Assembly: GCF_905147045.1 (NCBI RefSeq)
Contig: NC_065909.1
Span: forward strand, 186,001 to 250,000
DNA: 64,000 nt
Source: Nymphalis io
Taxonomy: Eukaryota > Arthropoda > Insecta > Lepidoptera > Nymphalidae
Reading direction: 5' to 3'
Shown here piece after piece: positions 43,204-54,526 of the stretch (position 1 is the stretch's first letter; each line of letters starts with the position of its first letter). A program made the translations under genes and the position numbers. Below the pieces are notes generated by a model that was given only the letters and a program-made list of their open reading frames with translations, searched no databases and was not told the DNA's origin.

Positions 43204-44199
43204 CTAACGTGTTCGCTCGGCTGTACCTGACCTTAACTGATAGTGCAACCTAAGAGTTCTATATTAATTGCTAAAAAGGCACTTCTTTAAATTAATAGAA
43301 AAACCCACACATCTATTAGTCTTGAGTGACTCTGGACACAATATCAACGCATTCGTTAGCAGTTGCTAATTAAAATTATTTACTAAAAGTGACTTGACAT
43401 ACCGTTAACTATAAAGACAGACTAGTAGGGCCAGTACAGTCTTTTCCTTATACTCTTAATCGAAAAGCGCCGAACACGCTTCAGAACACAAATGCCAATG
43501 TGAGACCAACTCTCGTTATCACTCCATTTACTTTAAACTTTAGCACGATCTGCCTCCTCGCACCAAATATCAATGTCGAAATTAGAAATATAAAAATATT
43601 GGTTGGATCTCACCGAAGTATTGATAGATCGTATAGCATCAATGATACGATCGGCAGCACCAGCATCGCGGTTCGTGGCAGAGCTCACAGCCTTGGCGAA
43701 GACAATGCCGCAGAATCCTGATGCTCCACCATAGTCACAAGCACTACTCGCGGTCGCGGTAGCGTCCCTCGTGGAGGTGAACGGTTTATTCTTTCAATGA
43801 CGTTAATCGATTTCTGGAACGAGAGCCATGGTAAGCGATTGTTATTAGGCAAGTTTCTTAGCTATTATTGCAGAAGATCATTGTTAATTAATAATCCAAA
43901 GCAGGGTAGATAAATAAAGAAATTATCGCAATGTAGGTACAAGCTAACTTGTGAAGTTACTAAGAAACTTATGATGTACAACACATAGTAAGACACAGTT
44001 TCGGTTTTAAACAAATTGGAACGTACTCACCAGATTTTTTCATTGTATAATACGTTACCACAAATTATTATCACTTCTTGTCGTCATTTCTTACATGTCG
44101 TTTGTCATTTATCATTTGTCTTGTAAATGCTAAGCGATACAGACGCGAATCGAACTGGGCAATATGGGCCAGCACATATGACAGCGATTTCTTCGTGAC
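43204..44199. other. Stretch between LTR-element scraps
   Basis: No gene seen. It probably holds decayed LTR or leader sequence of the element whose pol and gag scraps flank it, but no repeated pair of ends could be matched by eye. Confidence 0.35.
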
Positions 44200-44481
44200 T
44201 TAATCCTTCCATCTAGTCAACAGTGACGTCATCACACGGCTTGCATATGCCGCATGGGAGATTTGTGACAGCCACGACAAGACACTGCCCTTCAGTGCCT
44301 TACTGAGAGCTATGATGAGCGATACACCTTCCAGTGGACGTTCATTAACGCAAATATCAATCGTAGCACACCAAGCACGTGGATCAGCATCTGGTTGCTC
44401 TATTTCTCTGCTGAATCGCGAACATTGAGCGCCAATGGAATTCAGATCCCACTTCTGATGTTGAATGTTACTAGCAGGAAC
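44200..44481 (-). pseudogene. gag: LTR-retrotransposon gag scrap
   Basis: An open minus-strand stretch of about 93 codons: VPASNIQHQKWDLNSIGAQC, PDADPRAWCATIDICVNERP, then SLIIALSKALKGSVLSWLSQ. The WxxxID...NE...G..LI..LSxALKGxxxxWLSQ pattern is typical of Gag capsid domains of LTR elements. Its pairing with the pol scrap at 42973 is likely but unproven. Confidence 0.6.
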
Positions 44482-45059
44482 AGATATTTAATGGGTGAAT
44501 CCGAACTTTCCAAATGAATTGTAGGAAAACACAATCAAATCTATTAACAGTTTTTATTTTAAAATGTCACAGACACAATTCACACGGGACACACTCATTC
44601 GCTGTCGCCCCCGATCGAATGACTCTTAGCAACATGACACTAACAAACTTAATCGCAATGGATTACAAAAATAACACAGTATGATACCAATCGACCGAAC
44701 ACACGATAGCAAAAAGAGCCCTGTCTACCGTCCACCCTCCTTTAAATACACTTCCTCCCACTACCACCCTCCTATATTCCTACAAACGGTAAGAGACGGG
44801 CATTCTGCTATTGGAATGTCCCCATTCCAAATAATGCTCGGCCATTCGAATAAGAGTATGACCACATACGACAAATTTTAGAGTACATGTATATTTTATA
44901 TATTAAGTTTTAAGATAAGATATAAAAATTAAATAAATTTAGGTAGAAAACCCGAGTTACATTGAATGAAAAGTAAATTATATAATAAAAAAAAAATAAA
45001 AATCAAAAGTATATATTACAGTAAATAGAGTTACAAAAGACATCTTCATCAGTTGCTTC
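44482..45059. other. Stretch without recognised gene
   Basis: Contains a short frame near 44681-44881 with no recognisable features and then AT-rich DNA. The left limit of the LINE that follows is not clear. Confidence 0.35.
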
Positions 45060-45125
45060 ACACACACCATCACTTTCAATGGAGTTCACACAGTTTAGAA
45101 GCTTCATTATAACGGCTCAGCACTC

Positions 45126-45695
45126 TTCAGCGTCAGGTAGAATTTCTTGGAAGGGAATTGAACCGCCAGGAAATGCAAAGAAGGCGCCAAATATTACTTC
45201 TGCATGGAGTCCCAGAAGACAAAGCCGAGAACACCAGTGCTCGTGTGACTAGTCTCGTTGCAGACCATCTGGACTTATCAAATTTCTCAAGCTCCAGCAT
45301 CAAATCGTCCTATCGGCTTGGTAAGTCTACAGCCAACCGTAATAGGCCAATTGTAGTTAAGTTCTGTGATGTTAGCGTGCGGGATTAGGTGTGGTTTGCC
45401 AACTCAAAATTTTTAAGGCACTGGCATAACTCAATCGGAGTTCCTCACGAAAACACGGCACGATGTGTTCCTCTTAGCACGGCAGCGTTTCGGCATTGGG
45501 AAGTGTTGGACCCGGGATGGACGGATATACCTCGTAGCCCCAGATGGATCGCGTCACCAAGTTGAATCACTCGCTGAACTCGACGCTGTATCCTCTTCAC
45601 TTTTAAAATCTCCAGAAGTCAAGGGCTCAAACGTCTCGAAGAATCCAGACAGAAAAGTTACAGTTTCTCGTCCGAAACGAATTATTAAAAAGTAG
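45126..45695 (+). pseudogene. LINE ORF1
   Basis: RELNRQEMQRRRQILLLHGV, PEDKAENTSARVTSLVADHL then SYRLGKS and RPIVVKF: an RRM-like region of LINE ORF1 proteins. A stop at 45385-45387 and a shift near 45420 separate it from KTRHDVFLLARQRFGIGKCW then TRDGRIYLVAPDGSRH. No zinc finger was seen. Confidence 0.72.
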
Positions 45696-45784
45696 TGATT
45701 ATAATTTTCGGTTTTACATAATATCTGCTTACTACAATTATTGGTTTGTTTACTTTAATTTACCTTCCCAATCACTTACTTATC

Positions 45785-45917
45785 AAGGTTGGTGGCGCAT
45801 TGGCTATAAGCGATGGTTGACATTTCTTACAATGCCAATGTCTAAGGGCGTTTGGTGACCACTTACCATCAGGTGGCCCATATGCTCGTCCACCTTCCTA
45901 TTCTATAAAAAAAAAAA
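45785..45917 (+). mobile_element. SINE-C 3' fragment inside the LINE
   Basis: aaggttggtggcgcattggc through taccatcaggtggcccatat to ttcctattctataaaa. It lies between ORF1 and ORF2 of the LINE. Confidence 0.8.
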
Positions 45918-46657
45918 TACTTACTATAATGACTGGTTTAGTTATAAGTGAGTGTAGTTTAAAATTTGTTATTATTTCATCAGATGTCTAATACATATAC
46001 AGATTATGCTGACAACATCTGTTAATGACAGCTGTCACGATCTGGACTCTAGTGTTTTGCCTATTTTAAATACGTATATATGTTTCTTTATTTTTAATTT
46101 AAATTTGTTTTTTTTTCTCTTTTTATTATTATTATTATTATTTCTCTGGTATACATAAATTTACTTTTATAACTTTTCAGATAATGAAATGTAATATGGA
46201 ATAATGTCTGTTTTGTTAATATTTTTGTTTTCCAGTTACATATTACCATCGTGAAATTAATTTGTGTTACTTTTCACTATTACTTTGTTTTGTGACTTAT
46301 TATTTTGATCGTTTTTTTATGCTATTTTTATTTTATTATTTATTTTTTTATTTTTTATTTTTGAGTAGCCCTTAGTACTTTGTTTTTGTTTTGTCGGTAG
46401 TAAGCAGATTATGTATATAATTGTTATTTTGAGTTATTATTATTATTATTTTTTTTAGTTTCTAGTTTTATTAAATTCATAATCTTCCAACAGCTGGCGG
46501 GTAAGACGGAACTTTTATATATTTGATATTTGTATATTTATATATTGTTTTTATTATATATATTTATTCATCTATTTTATTTTAATTCACTATATTCTTA
46601 TTTATTTACTTATTATTATTTATATATATATATATATATATATAATGATTGATAGCC
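45918..46657. other. AT-rich ORF1-ORF2 spacer with TA microsatellite
   Basis: No gene seen; very AT-rich, with ATT runs near 46125-46141 and a TA repeat at about 46620-46643, just before ORF2. Confidence 0.6.
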
Positions 46658-48050
46658 ATGTTCAAGATGACAGTGATATTTATCTTTCTCTCTTCTGATT
46701 CAGCCAGTAGCGACGACAGCTTTCAAAGTGTTCCTTCCCTCAATGAATCCCTATTAACTCTTTTTAATGACGTACCTAAAAACTTTAACATTGTTCACAT
46801 TAACGCTCAGAGTATTCCTACTCACTATCCAGACCTTCTCACATCGTTTGATAACAAAAACCTCCATGCTATTCTTGTTTCTGAATCATGGCTTAAGCCA
46901 TGTTTGTCTTCTGAGTCATATTCTTTACCGGGTTTTCATTTAATTCGAAATGACCGCGTCAGTAGAACTGGTGGAGGTGTTGCCATGTATCTGCGATCCT
47001 ACATTCCTTTTAAAATTATCAGCATGTCAGTACCTCTGACTGGTCCTTCCGCGGAACATCTTTTTATTGAATTAACTTTTACCCATTGTAAACTTCTACT
47101 GTGTGTTTTTTATAATCCTTGCCTATCAATTGACTACTTTTCCTCACTTGAATACCTTCTTGAAAAATTTACTCCTCAATATAACCACACTATATTGATG
47201 GGTGACTTTAATACCTGTCTGATCAAGAATGACTATAGATCCTTGAGGCTCAACTCCTTAATATCTTCATCCAACTTACACATTCTTCCTCTTTCTGCCA
47301 CACACTCCTTTCCGCATTCCAATTCTTCACTTCTCGACTTAATTATCGTGTCTTCCTCGGACCATGTTGAAAAACATGGTCAGTGCAATGCTACAGCATT
47401 CTCTTATCATGATTTACTTTACCTATCCTATAAAGTTAAACCACCTAAAGCCAAGCCAAGTATCCTTCTGCTGCGTAACTTTGGTGGTGTGGATATCAGA
47501 CGCCTGCATGAAGATGCATCCAAAATCGACTGGTCAGTAGTGTTGGCTGCGGATACAGTTGATGAACGGGTTGCAATTTTTAAATCCTTATTGACACAAT
47601 TATATGACATTCATGCTCCCATTCGTCCTGTACGCCTAAAACATCGGCCTGCTCCCTGGCTTACCGATGAAATCAAAAGACTACAACATCGTAAGAACTT
47701 AGCCAAAGCAAAATATAAGTTGAACCCTACAGACAAAAACCGCGAGAAATTTAGAAATATTCGGAATCGCTGCAACATGCAATGTAGAGATCAACAACGA
47801 CGCCATATTCATCGGTCCTTAACCGACAATGATCCTTCTAAAGTGTGGAAATTTCTTGAAACACTTGGAATTGGGAAAGCACGCCAAGAACTAAATTTAA
47901 ATAATCTGGATATAAATCATCTTAACAAGCATTTCTCGTCTTCTGATACCGTAGATGATGCGACGAAAACAAGCACTATTAGAAATATTTCAGCGTCTTC
48001 TACTCCCAATATTCCTTCTTTCTCTTTTAGTCAGTTTACTGTATGTGATG
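46658..48050 (+). pseudogene. LINE ORF2, endonuclease half (cut by Gypsy insertion)
   Basis: From the first ATG at 46658. Motifs: NIVHINAQSIPTHYPDLLTS (catalytic Asn), ILVSESWLKP (catalytic Glu), RTGGGVAMYLR, HTILMGDFNT (Asp/Asn), a SYHDLLYL motif (His) and then the linker before the RT. The frame runs on into the LTR and stops there by chance. Confidence 0.85.
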
Positions 48051-48054
48051 TTAA

Positions 48055-48490
48055 TGAAGAGGATCGCAGCTTAACCACCAATTAAAAACTCAGGCAGACT
48101 TTAAGAGTTATTTATTGTGACAAGTCAACAATGTTTACATTAGAGCGTACAGTAAAAATAGTTGAAATAATTAATTTATTAAAAATAAACAACAACAACA
48201 GCGCTTATATAGGCATTCCCCTCTCACGATGACCACCACGCGTGCTTGCCACTTTTGGGACCTCCTCCTAGGCGAAAACAAAAGCGATGCATGCGGCCAT
48301 CTTGCTGGGGGTGTGGTCAAGCGTGTGACGTCGCTGCGAGGACAATAGATGCGCATGCGACCATATTGCCGAAGGGGCGTATCCATACGTGTGACGACAT
48401 ACATCAGACCACTGCAACATCACCTGATCAATGACGTAGTTGATCAGGTGATGTTTGTGCTGCGTTTAGACGCATTGTGCACTCGCCACA
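48055..48490 (-). repeat. 3' LTR of the young Gypsy
   Basis: Matches 52556-52991 throughout except one base near the outer end (tgaagagg against tgatgagg). It contains a 16-bp palindrome (48416-48431 and 48440-48455) whose loop is tgacgtag. Confidence 0.93.
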
Positions 48491-48503
48491 CTACTCCCCC
48501 GCC
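48491..48503 (-). promoter_or_regulatory. Polypurine tract
   Basis: Minus strand ggcgggggagtag directly abuts the 3' LTR start (tgtggcgag), the usual primer site for plus-strand DNA synthesis. Confidence 0.75.
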
Positions 48504-48513
48504 GAGACCGTGA

Positions 48514-51153
48514 CTACGGGCGATAGTAGTTTGGGAATCTGACCACTCTACCACTCCTGGTTTTACTGGCAGGGATGGCATCAGACTTCTCCTGAACTTT
48601 GATATTCTGGTCTGTCTGGTCCTCAGCGAGTATGTAAGCTGGTTTCAGTCTGTCTATGCTGATTCGCTGCGTTTTGCCTTGTACGTCGATGTCAAAGGTT
48701 TTCTCCTCGCGTCGCAGCACCCTGTATGGACCTGAATAAGGTGCTTGAAGGGGTTTCCGATGGGGACCCTGCCGGATAAATACGTGCGAGGTAAGCATAA
48801 GGTCTTTTGGTATGTAAAAAGTTTGATTAGAACTTGTGTGCCAAGATGATGGTTGTGGCCTTAATTTATTGACATGTGTTCGGATTCTACCAATGAATTC
48901 GGTGATGTCCTCGATGGTTGGGGGTGCTGATGAGAAGAACTGTCCAGGTAACCGCAGTGGTTCCCCGTAGACAAGTTCGGCAGTTGAAGCTTTAATGTCA
49001 TCCTTGTATGCGCTGCGTATACCTAGTAATACCCAAGGTAACACTTCTACCCAGTTCGGAGTAGAATGACAGGCAATTGCGGCTTTTAATTGACGGTGTA
49101 GTCTTTCTACCATACCATTAGCTGTCGGATGATATGCCGTTGTGGTATGATGGTTGGCACCGATGAGCTTGACCAGTTCTTTGAAAGCGCCCGACTCAAA
49201 CTGCCGGCCACGGTCAGTGGTGATGTGTTCGGGGCACCCGAACCGTGATATCCAACCACTGGAAAGGGCAGCAATGCAGCTTTCGGCGGTGATGTCCTGT
49301 AGTGGGTAGACTTCTGGCCACCTTGTGTAGCGGTCTACGATGGTTAGGCAGTACCTGTAACCTAAACATAAAGGTAAAGGACCTATCAAATCCAAGTGGA
49401 TGTGTCGAAAACGTGCGGAAGAGCTTTCGAAGGCTTGTAGCGGAGCTTGAGTGTGTCTGGTCACTTTGCTTTGCTGACATTGTTGACACTCCTTTACCCA
49501 TTGTCGACAGTCTTTGCGGATACCAGGCCAAATGTAGCGCTCTGTAACTAACTTGACCGTAGGCTTGGCTCCTGGATGGCTTAAATTGTGGAGCGAATCG
49601 AATACCTGCTTGCGATATGAAGGTGTGATGAATGGTCGAGGATTACTTTGAGAGACATCGCAGTATACCAGAAGAGCTGGCTCTGACTTTAATCGTATTT
49701 TCTTCAACCTAAGCGCAGACCCATTTTTCAGCAGGTCCTGTAGCTCGCTGTCCACCTCTTGTGCTTTGACCAGGGAGTGGTAATCTAAGGGTATAGAAAC
49801 TGCCTCGATACGCGAAAGGGCATCTGCAACAATATTGTCTTTACCAGCTACATATCTGAAGTCTGTGGTGAATTGGCTTATAAAGTCCAAGTAGCGAAAC
49901 TGGCGTGGCGAACTGTTCTCTCGGTGATTAGCAAAGACAAACGTAAGTGGTTTATGGTCCGTGATGATACAAAATGTCCGAGCTTCCACCATAAATCTGA
50001 AATGTCTAATTGCGTCATACACTGCCAATAACTCTCGGTCATATGGGCTGTACTTTTTCTGTGATGGACTTAGCTTCCTCGAAAAGAATGCTAAGGGTTG
50101 CCATTCATTGTTCTTGAACTGTTGCAGCACAGCACCTATTGCTGTATCTGAAGCGTCCGTCTGTATGGACAGTTCTGCTTGAGGATCTGGGTGGACCAAA
50201 AGCGTAGCTTCTGAAAGTTGCTTTTTAGACAGTTCGAAAGACTCTAATAGGGCAGGCGTCATGTTAATAGGCTGCGATCCCTTCGTTTTAGGCCCAACGA
50301 GGAGTTGGTTGAGCGGTGCCTGAACTTTTGCAGCATTAGGTATAAAACGGCGATAAAAATTGATCATACCTAAAAATCTTCGTAATTCTTTTAGCGTCTT
50401 GGGTACCGGGAAGTTCTGAATGGCTTCAACCTTCGATTCTAACGGCTGTATTCCTGCTGCTGACACGTTGTGGCCCAGGAACTGGACTTGCGTTTTGCCG
50501 AAAGTACATTTGTTGGTATTTATTAGCACTCCATATTCTGCTAGTCTTTGGAACAACAACTTGAGATGCTCTTGATGAAGGGTACTGCTGCTGCTGAAGA
50601 CTAGAATGTCATCCAGGTACCCATAACAAAAATCTAAGCCCCGCAGTACCTCGTCCATGAATCTTTGAAAGGTCTGTGCGGCGTTACGAAGACCGAACGT
50701 CATGAACGGGAATTCGTAAAGCCCGAAAGGAGTGGCGATAGCGGTTTTCGGAATGTCGTCTTCGTATACTGGTATCTGATGATAAGCTTTAACCAGGTCT
50801 ATGGTTGAAAAGACCGTACTGCCTGTCAACTGGCACGTAAAATCATGCAAGTGCCGGATAGGGTACTTATCGGGAATTGTACGGGCGTTTAGGGCTCTGT
50901 AATCGCCGCACGGTCGCCACCCGTCGTTTTTCTTCTTAGTTAAATGTAACGGTGATGACCATGGGCTGTTAGATCTTCTTGCTGTGCCACTCTGTAACAT
51001 CTCATCGAACTCTTGCTTAGCAATTTTTAGTCTTTCCGGGTCTAACCGTCGCGGGCGGCTAGATACCGGTGGTCCATCGGTGGTACGGATATGGTGCACC
51101 GTAGAGTGTTTGGTGATGTGCGGCTTTCCAGCAGGACGAGTGATTTCTGGGAA
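48514..51153 (-). CDS. pol: Gypsy pol: RT, RNase H, integrase
   Basis: About 880 codons are open between the stop at 51154 and the terminal stop at 48514. RT: SPWSSPLHLTKKK, FSTIDLVKAYHQIP, FGLRNAAQTFQRFMD and YLDDILVF (YxDD, about residue 160 from the ATG at 51099). RNase H: TDASDTAIGAVLQQ, SPYDRELLAVYDAIRHFRF and TDHKPLTF. Integrase: HPGAKPTVKLVTERYIWPG with CQQCQQSK (HHCC), HLDLIGPLP, TTDRGRQFES and NGMVERLHRQ (catalytic D, D, E all present). It ends SGRVVRFPNYYRP, a standard Gypsy C-terminus. Confidence 0.93.
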   Translation of the reverse strand, partial: FPEITRPAGKPHITKHSTVHHIRTTDGPPVSSRPRRLDPERLKIAKQEFDEMLQSGTARRSNSPWSSPLHLTKKKNDGWRPCGDYRALNARTIPDKYPIRHLHDFTCQLTGSTVFSTIDLVKAYHQIPVYEDDIPKTAIATPFGLYEFPFMTFGLRNAAQTFQRFMDEVLRGLDFCYGYLDDILVFSSSSTLHQEHLKLLFQRLAEYGVLINTNKCTFGKTQVQFLGHNVSAAGIQPLESKVEAIQNFPVPKTLKELRRFLGMINFYRRFIPNAAKVQAPLNQLLVGPKTKGSQPINMTPALLESFELSKKQLSEATLLVHPDPQAELSIQTDASDTAIGAVLQQFKNNEWQPLAFFSRKLSPSQKKYSPYDRELLAVYDAIRHFRFMVEARTFCIITDHKPLTFVFANHRENSSPRQFRYLDFISQFTTDFRYVAGKDNIVADALSRIEAVSIPLDYHSLVKAQEVDSELQDLLKNGSALRLKKIRLKSEPALLVYCDVSQSNPRPFITPSYRKQVFDSLHNLSHPGAKPTVKLVTERYIWPGIRKDCRQWVKECQQCQQSKVTRHTQAPLQAFESSSARFRHIHLDLIGPLPLCLGYRYCLTIVDRYTRWPEVYPLQDITAESCIAALSSGWISRFGCPEHITTDRGRQFESGAFKELVKLIGANHHTTTAYHPTANGMVERLHRQLKAAIACHSTPNWVEVLPWVLLGIRSAYKDDIKASTAELVYGEPLRLPGQFFSSAPPTIEDITEFIGRIRTHVNKLRPQPSSWHTSSNQTFYIPKDLMLTSHVFIRQGPHRKPLQAPYSGPYRVLRREEKTFDIDVQGKTQRISIDRLKPAYILAEDQTDQNIKVQEKSDAIPASKTRSGRVVRFPNYYRP

Positions 51154-51597
51154 TTATCTAAGCAGGCGATGATAAGATGTATCCTCTAAAGTCGTACGGA
51201 CTGATGAAATTGTTTCCGTAGAACGTTGTTTCGGGAGTGCAACAGCAAGTGTGGTAACACCGTCAACGAGGCGCTGGTTGCGACAGTCGACTAGCAGGTT
51301 GTAGTAACTTAAAAAGTCGACGCCGATGATGGGCTTTGAGACGTCTGCTACGACGAAACGCCACGTGAAAGCGCGCCTAAGTCCTAGATCCAGCGTTAAG
51401 GGGAGGAAGCCATATGTGTAAATGATAGTCCCATTTGCAGCGAACAATTCGTATCCCATTTTGTTTCTAGGTTCCCGAACAGCGGATCTTGGAAAGACAC
51501 AGAGGTCTGAACCGGTGTCAACTAAATATTGCACTTTGGTCTTGCGATCCGTGATGAACAGGCGGCCCGAAATTGTAAGGCAGTCGTCTACCGCCAC
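51154..51597 (-). CDS. pol: Gypsy protease segment of pol
   Basis: Retropepsin with active site YLVDTGSDLCVF, then a flap-like FAANGTIIYTYG and IIGVDFLSYYNLL. It is in the same frame as the RT ORF and is separated from it by a single TAA (LLR-stop-FPEITRP), where related elements have a codon for Glu or Gln. It is joined to gag by a -1 frame change at gag's end. Confidence 0.9.
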   Translation of the reverse strand: MAVDDCLTISGRLFITDRKTKVQYLVDTGSDLCVFPRSAVREPRNKMGYELFAANGTIIYTYGFLPLTLDLGLRRAFTWRFVVADVSKPIIGVDFLSYYNLLVDCRNQRLVDGVTTLAVALPKQRSTETISSVRTTLEDTSYHRLLR

Positions 51598-52436
51598 TAC
51601 TGGCTGCCTTGAGAGTTTCCCATCTTCTTGTAGCTACACGGTTGAATACATTTGCGTGCGCGCTCGCCGAATCTATAATGGTACCAACAGTACGGGTAGT
51701 TATTTGTTTGTGAGCGGGAACGTGCGCGGGAATGTCGTCGCGATCTGTCTATGGCGAATCGTGAGCGGGATCGTGGCTGTCTTCGGTTAAGTTGCATGTT
51801 AAGTATCTCCATCTGCTTGCTCAGCTCAGCTACGGTCTGATTCAGGCTTTCGAAACTAGTACTTGGTACACCTAGAGTGGAGCTAGATGCACTGGCTACT
51901 TGCCCGGCTACTCGACCGGCTACTGGCACGGCTACTTGCTCGGACACTTGCAATGTTGCTGGAACGATTTCGTTGATACGGTCGGCAAGCTCTGCCATGT
52001 CTTCAAGGCTCATCTTCGTATGCTGCGCTGCTATACACGTCTGCAAATGCGTTGGGAGTCGACTTGACCAGATGGTACGGATAAAATCGGTGGGAACAGT
52101 TGGCCCAGCTAGGTGTTGTAGATGCCGTAAAAATTGTGTGGGCTTTCTATCACCGAGTTCCTCGTGCATTAGCAGTTTTTTTATTTTACGCTCTTGTGAA
52201 GCTGACAGCCTCCGTATTAATTCGGCTTTTAATTTGTCGTACCTGCCGGTGGAAGGTGGAGCTACGACCAGGTCCCTTATTTCCGCCGTGTGCTGTGGTT
52301 CCAGTTGCGCTAGTACGTAATAGAACTTCGTGGAGTCTTCTCGGATGCCGGACAGGGTGAATTGGCCTTCGAGCTGTGCGAACCATAATTCTGGATCATC
52401 TGGGTTGAATACAGGTACTCTCACTCCAACTCGCAT
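51597..52436 (-). CDS. gag: Gypsy gag
   Basis: The capsid region begins MRVGVRVPVFNPDDPELWFA then LEGQFTLSGI, with KLKAELIRRLSASQERKIKK and LGDRKPTQFLRHLQHLAG. The C-terminus has an Arg/Ser-rich stretch and CWYHYRFGERARKC, a variant zinc knuckle common in this Gypsy group. The frame is open upstream to about 52512, so the true start may lie before 52436. It ends GSQ-TAG at 51597-51599, where a -1 shift gives QVVAVDDC and enters pol. Confidence 0.88.
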   Translation of the reverse strand: MRVGVRVPVFNPDDPELWFAQLEGQFTLSGIREDSTKFYYVLAQLEPQHTAEIRDLVVAPPSTGRYDKLKAELIRRLSASQERKIKKLLMHEELGDRKPTQFLRHLQHLAGPTVPTDFIRTIWSSRLPTHLQTCIAAQHTKMSLEDMAELADRINEIVPATLQVSEQVAVPVAGRVAGQVASASSSTLGVPSTSFESLNQTVAELSKQMEILNMQLNRRQPRSRSRFAIDRSRRHSRARSRSQTNNYPYCWYHYRFGERARKCIQPCSYKKMGNSQGSQ

Positions 52437-52537
52437 CGTTTCTCCAGTGGCCGGAAGGGCGGTAACAGCTGTGGCGTCACGTGATATGGAGCGTCCGGCA
52501 TTGACATCTTGAAAGTTCTTCTTCTTCTTCGTGCTTC

Positions 52538-52554
52538 AAACGTCGGGGTCACCA
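52538..52554 (-). promoter_or_regulatory. tRNA primer-binding site of the young Gypsy
   Basis: Minus strand tggtgaccccgacgt lies one base inside the 5' LTR end (...catca). It would pair with a tRNA 3' end reading acgtcggggtcacca. I do not assign the tRNA. Confidence 0.75.
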
Positions 52555-52555
52555 G

Positions 52556-52991
52556 TGATGAGGATCGCAGCTTAACCACCAATTAAAAACTCAGGCAGAC
52601 TTTAAGAGTTATTTATTGTGACAAGTCAACAATGTTTACATTAGAGCGTACAGTAAAAATAGTTGAAATAATTAATTTATTAAAAATAAACAACAACAAC
52701 AGCGCTTATATAGGCATTCCCCTCTCACGATGACCACCACGCGTGCTTGCCACTTTTGGGACCTCCTCCTAGGCGAAAACAAAAGCGATGCATGCGGCCA
52801 TCTTGCTGGGGGTGTGGTCAAGCGTGTGACGTCGCTGCGAGGACAATAGATGCGCATGCGACCATATTGCCGAAGGGGCGTATCCATACGTGTGACGACA
52901 TACATCAGACCACTGCAACATCACCTGATCAATGACGTAGTTGATCAGGTGATGTTTGTGCTGCGTTTAGACGCATTGTGCACTCGCCACA
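52556..52991 (-). repeat. 5' LTR of the young Gypsy
   Basis: Full 436-bp LTR, start tgtggcgagtg, end cctcatca on the minus strand. It carries the same internal palindrome (52917-52932 and 52941-52956). Confidence 0.93.
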
Positions 52992-52995
52992 TTAA

Positions 52996-54526
52996 GAAGA
53001 ACATTTTAGACATCAACTCTGATGCCGTGGGTTCAGATTGCATTAGCCGTAAAATTATTATTCCCATTATTGACCTTGTAGCTCCTATCATCACATCTAT
53101 CTACAACTTGTCGATAGAATCCTGTACATTTCCTACGATCTGGAAAGATGCTCAAATAATCCCTGTACCTAAAAAGTCCAATCCGAATAGTTACTCCGAA
53201 CTTCGTCCAATATCGATCCTTCCTTTCTTGTCAAAAGTATTTAAGCGTCTTATATATCAACAAATGACTCCCTTTCTATCCAAAAATAACCTTATGAATC
53301 TTTTCCAATCCAGTTTCCGTTGTGGTCATAGTACGGCTACTGCCCTCGTTCGAATAACGGACGACATCAGACTTGGTATGGACAACCAACTGATTACAGT
53401 GTTAGCACTGCTGGATTTCAGTAATGCATTTAGCACTGTAGATTTTGACATTTTACTAGCTATACTACGTCCTCTTAACATATCTCCTAAGGTGACTGAT
53501 TGGTTTCAGTGTTACTTGCGAGGGCGTCGGCAGCGCGTATACACTAATGGTCGTAACTCAGACTGGTGTATGCTAAGCGCTGGCGTCCCGCAAGGTGGCT
53601 TGTTGTCTCCTTTATTATTTTCTATATTCATTTCCTCTATCACTAATCACATTTCTTCTCTCTACCACTTGTACGCAGATGATTTCCAAATATATTCTCA
53701 AACTCAATTTAGCGGGCTCTCGGACACCATTGATTTAATAAACGAAGATTTGATGCACATAAGTCAATGGAGTAAATCTTATGGTCTGAGAGTTAATCCC
53801 ACTAAAACAAAGGTGATTATCATTGGTAGCCCGAGACTTATTTCACGGATTGAGTGGAAACAATTACCACCCGTCCTTTTTGATGGCGTCTGCATACCAA
53901 TCTTTGAAACAGCAAAAAATCTCGGCGTTATCTTTGATAGGCACCTTTCTTGGACACCTCAAATAAATGAGGTTAGTAAAAAAATATTCTTTTCCATTGG
54001 CTCACTGAGAAGACTGAAAAACTTTCTACCCATTCCAACTAAAGTTACGCTAGCACAATCTCTCCTCCTACCGATTCTTGACTACGCTGACACTTGTTAC
54101 ACTCACTTAAGTGAGGAGCAATTAAACAAACTTGAGCGATTACAAAACCTATGTATACGGTTCATATTTGGTTTGCGCAAATATGATCATGTTTCCGAAT
54201 TTCGCCAAAAACTCAAGTGGCTCCCTATTCGCCTTCGCAGGAATACTCACATTTTATCTCTTCTCTATTCTATTCTTTTTAATCCAGCGACACCCTTCTA
54301 TCTTAAAGAGCGTTTCACTCTCCTAAGGGAGACTCATAAGCGCGCTCTTCGCTCGAATGAAAATTTAATTCTCTCCATTCCTTCTCACTCTTCTTCCTAC
54401 TATTCTAAGTCCTTCACAGTTGAAGCTTCTCGACTTTGGAACTCATTATCCTTAGCTACTAGGCGCGCACAGTCATTGGCCGTTTTTAAAAGTATGGTTA
54501 AGGACTTTTACTTGTCGCATTATTAA
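52996..54526 (+). pseudogene. LINE ORF2, reverse transcriptase half
   Basis: Resumes KKNILDINSDAVGSDCIS after the Gypsy. RT motifs: LRPISILPFLSKVFKRLIYQ, FRCGHSTATALVRITDDI, LLDFSNAFSTVDFD, SAGVPQGGLLSPLLFSIFI and LYADDFQIYS (YADD). The C-terminus has KSFTVEASRLWNSLSLATRR and stops at 54524-54526. The half is fully open, so the LINE was young when the Gypsy element landed. Confidence 0.87.

Larger units (their letters stand above)
48055..52991 (-). mobile_element. Young Gypsy (Ty3) LTR retrotransposon, near-intact
   Basis: Two 436-bp LTRs (48055-48490 and 52556-52991), each TG...CA on the minus strand, differ at one noticed position. TTAA flanks both sides (48051-48054; 52992-52995). Minus-strand order is LTR, PBS, Gag, protease, RT, RNase H, integrase, polypurine tract, LTR. 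The total is 4937 bp. No env-like ORF is present. One stop codon between protease and RT (51154-51156) is the only disabling change noticed. Confidence 0.95.

Noticed and set aside
51877..52360. Plus-strand frames of 86-147 codons opposite gag
   Set aside because: Antisense shadows of the intact Gypsy gag; no independent start context or motif.
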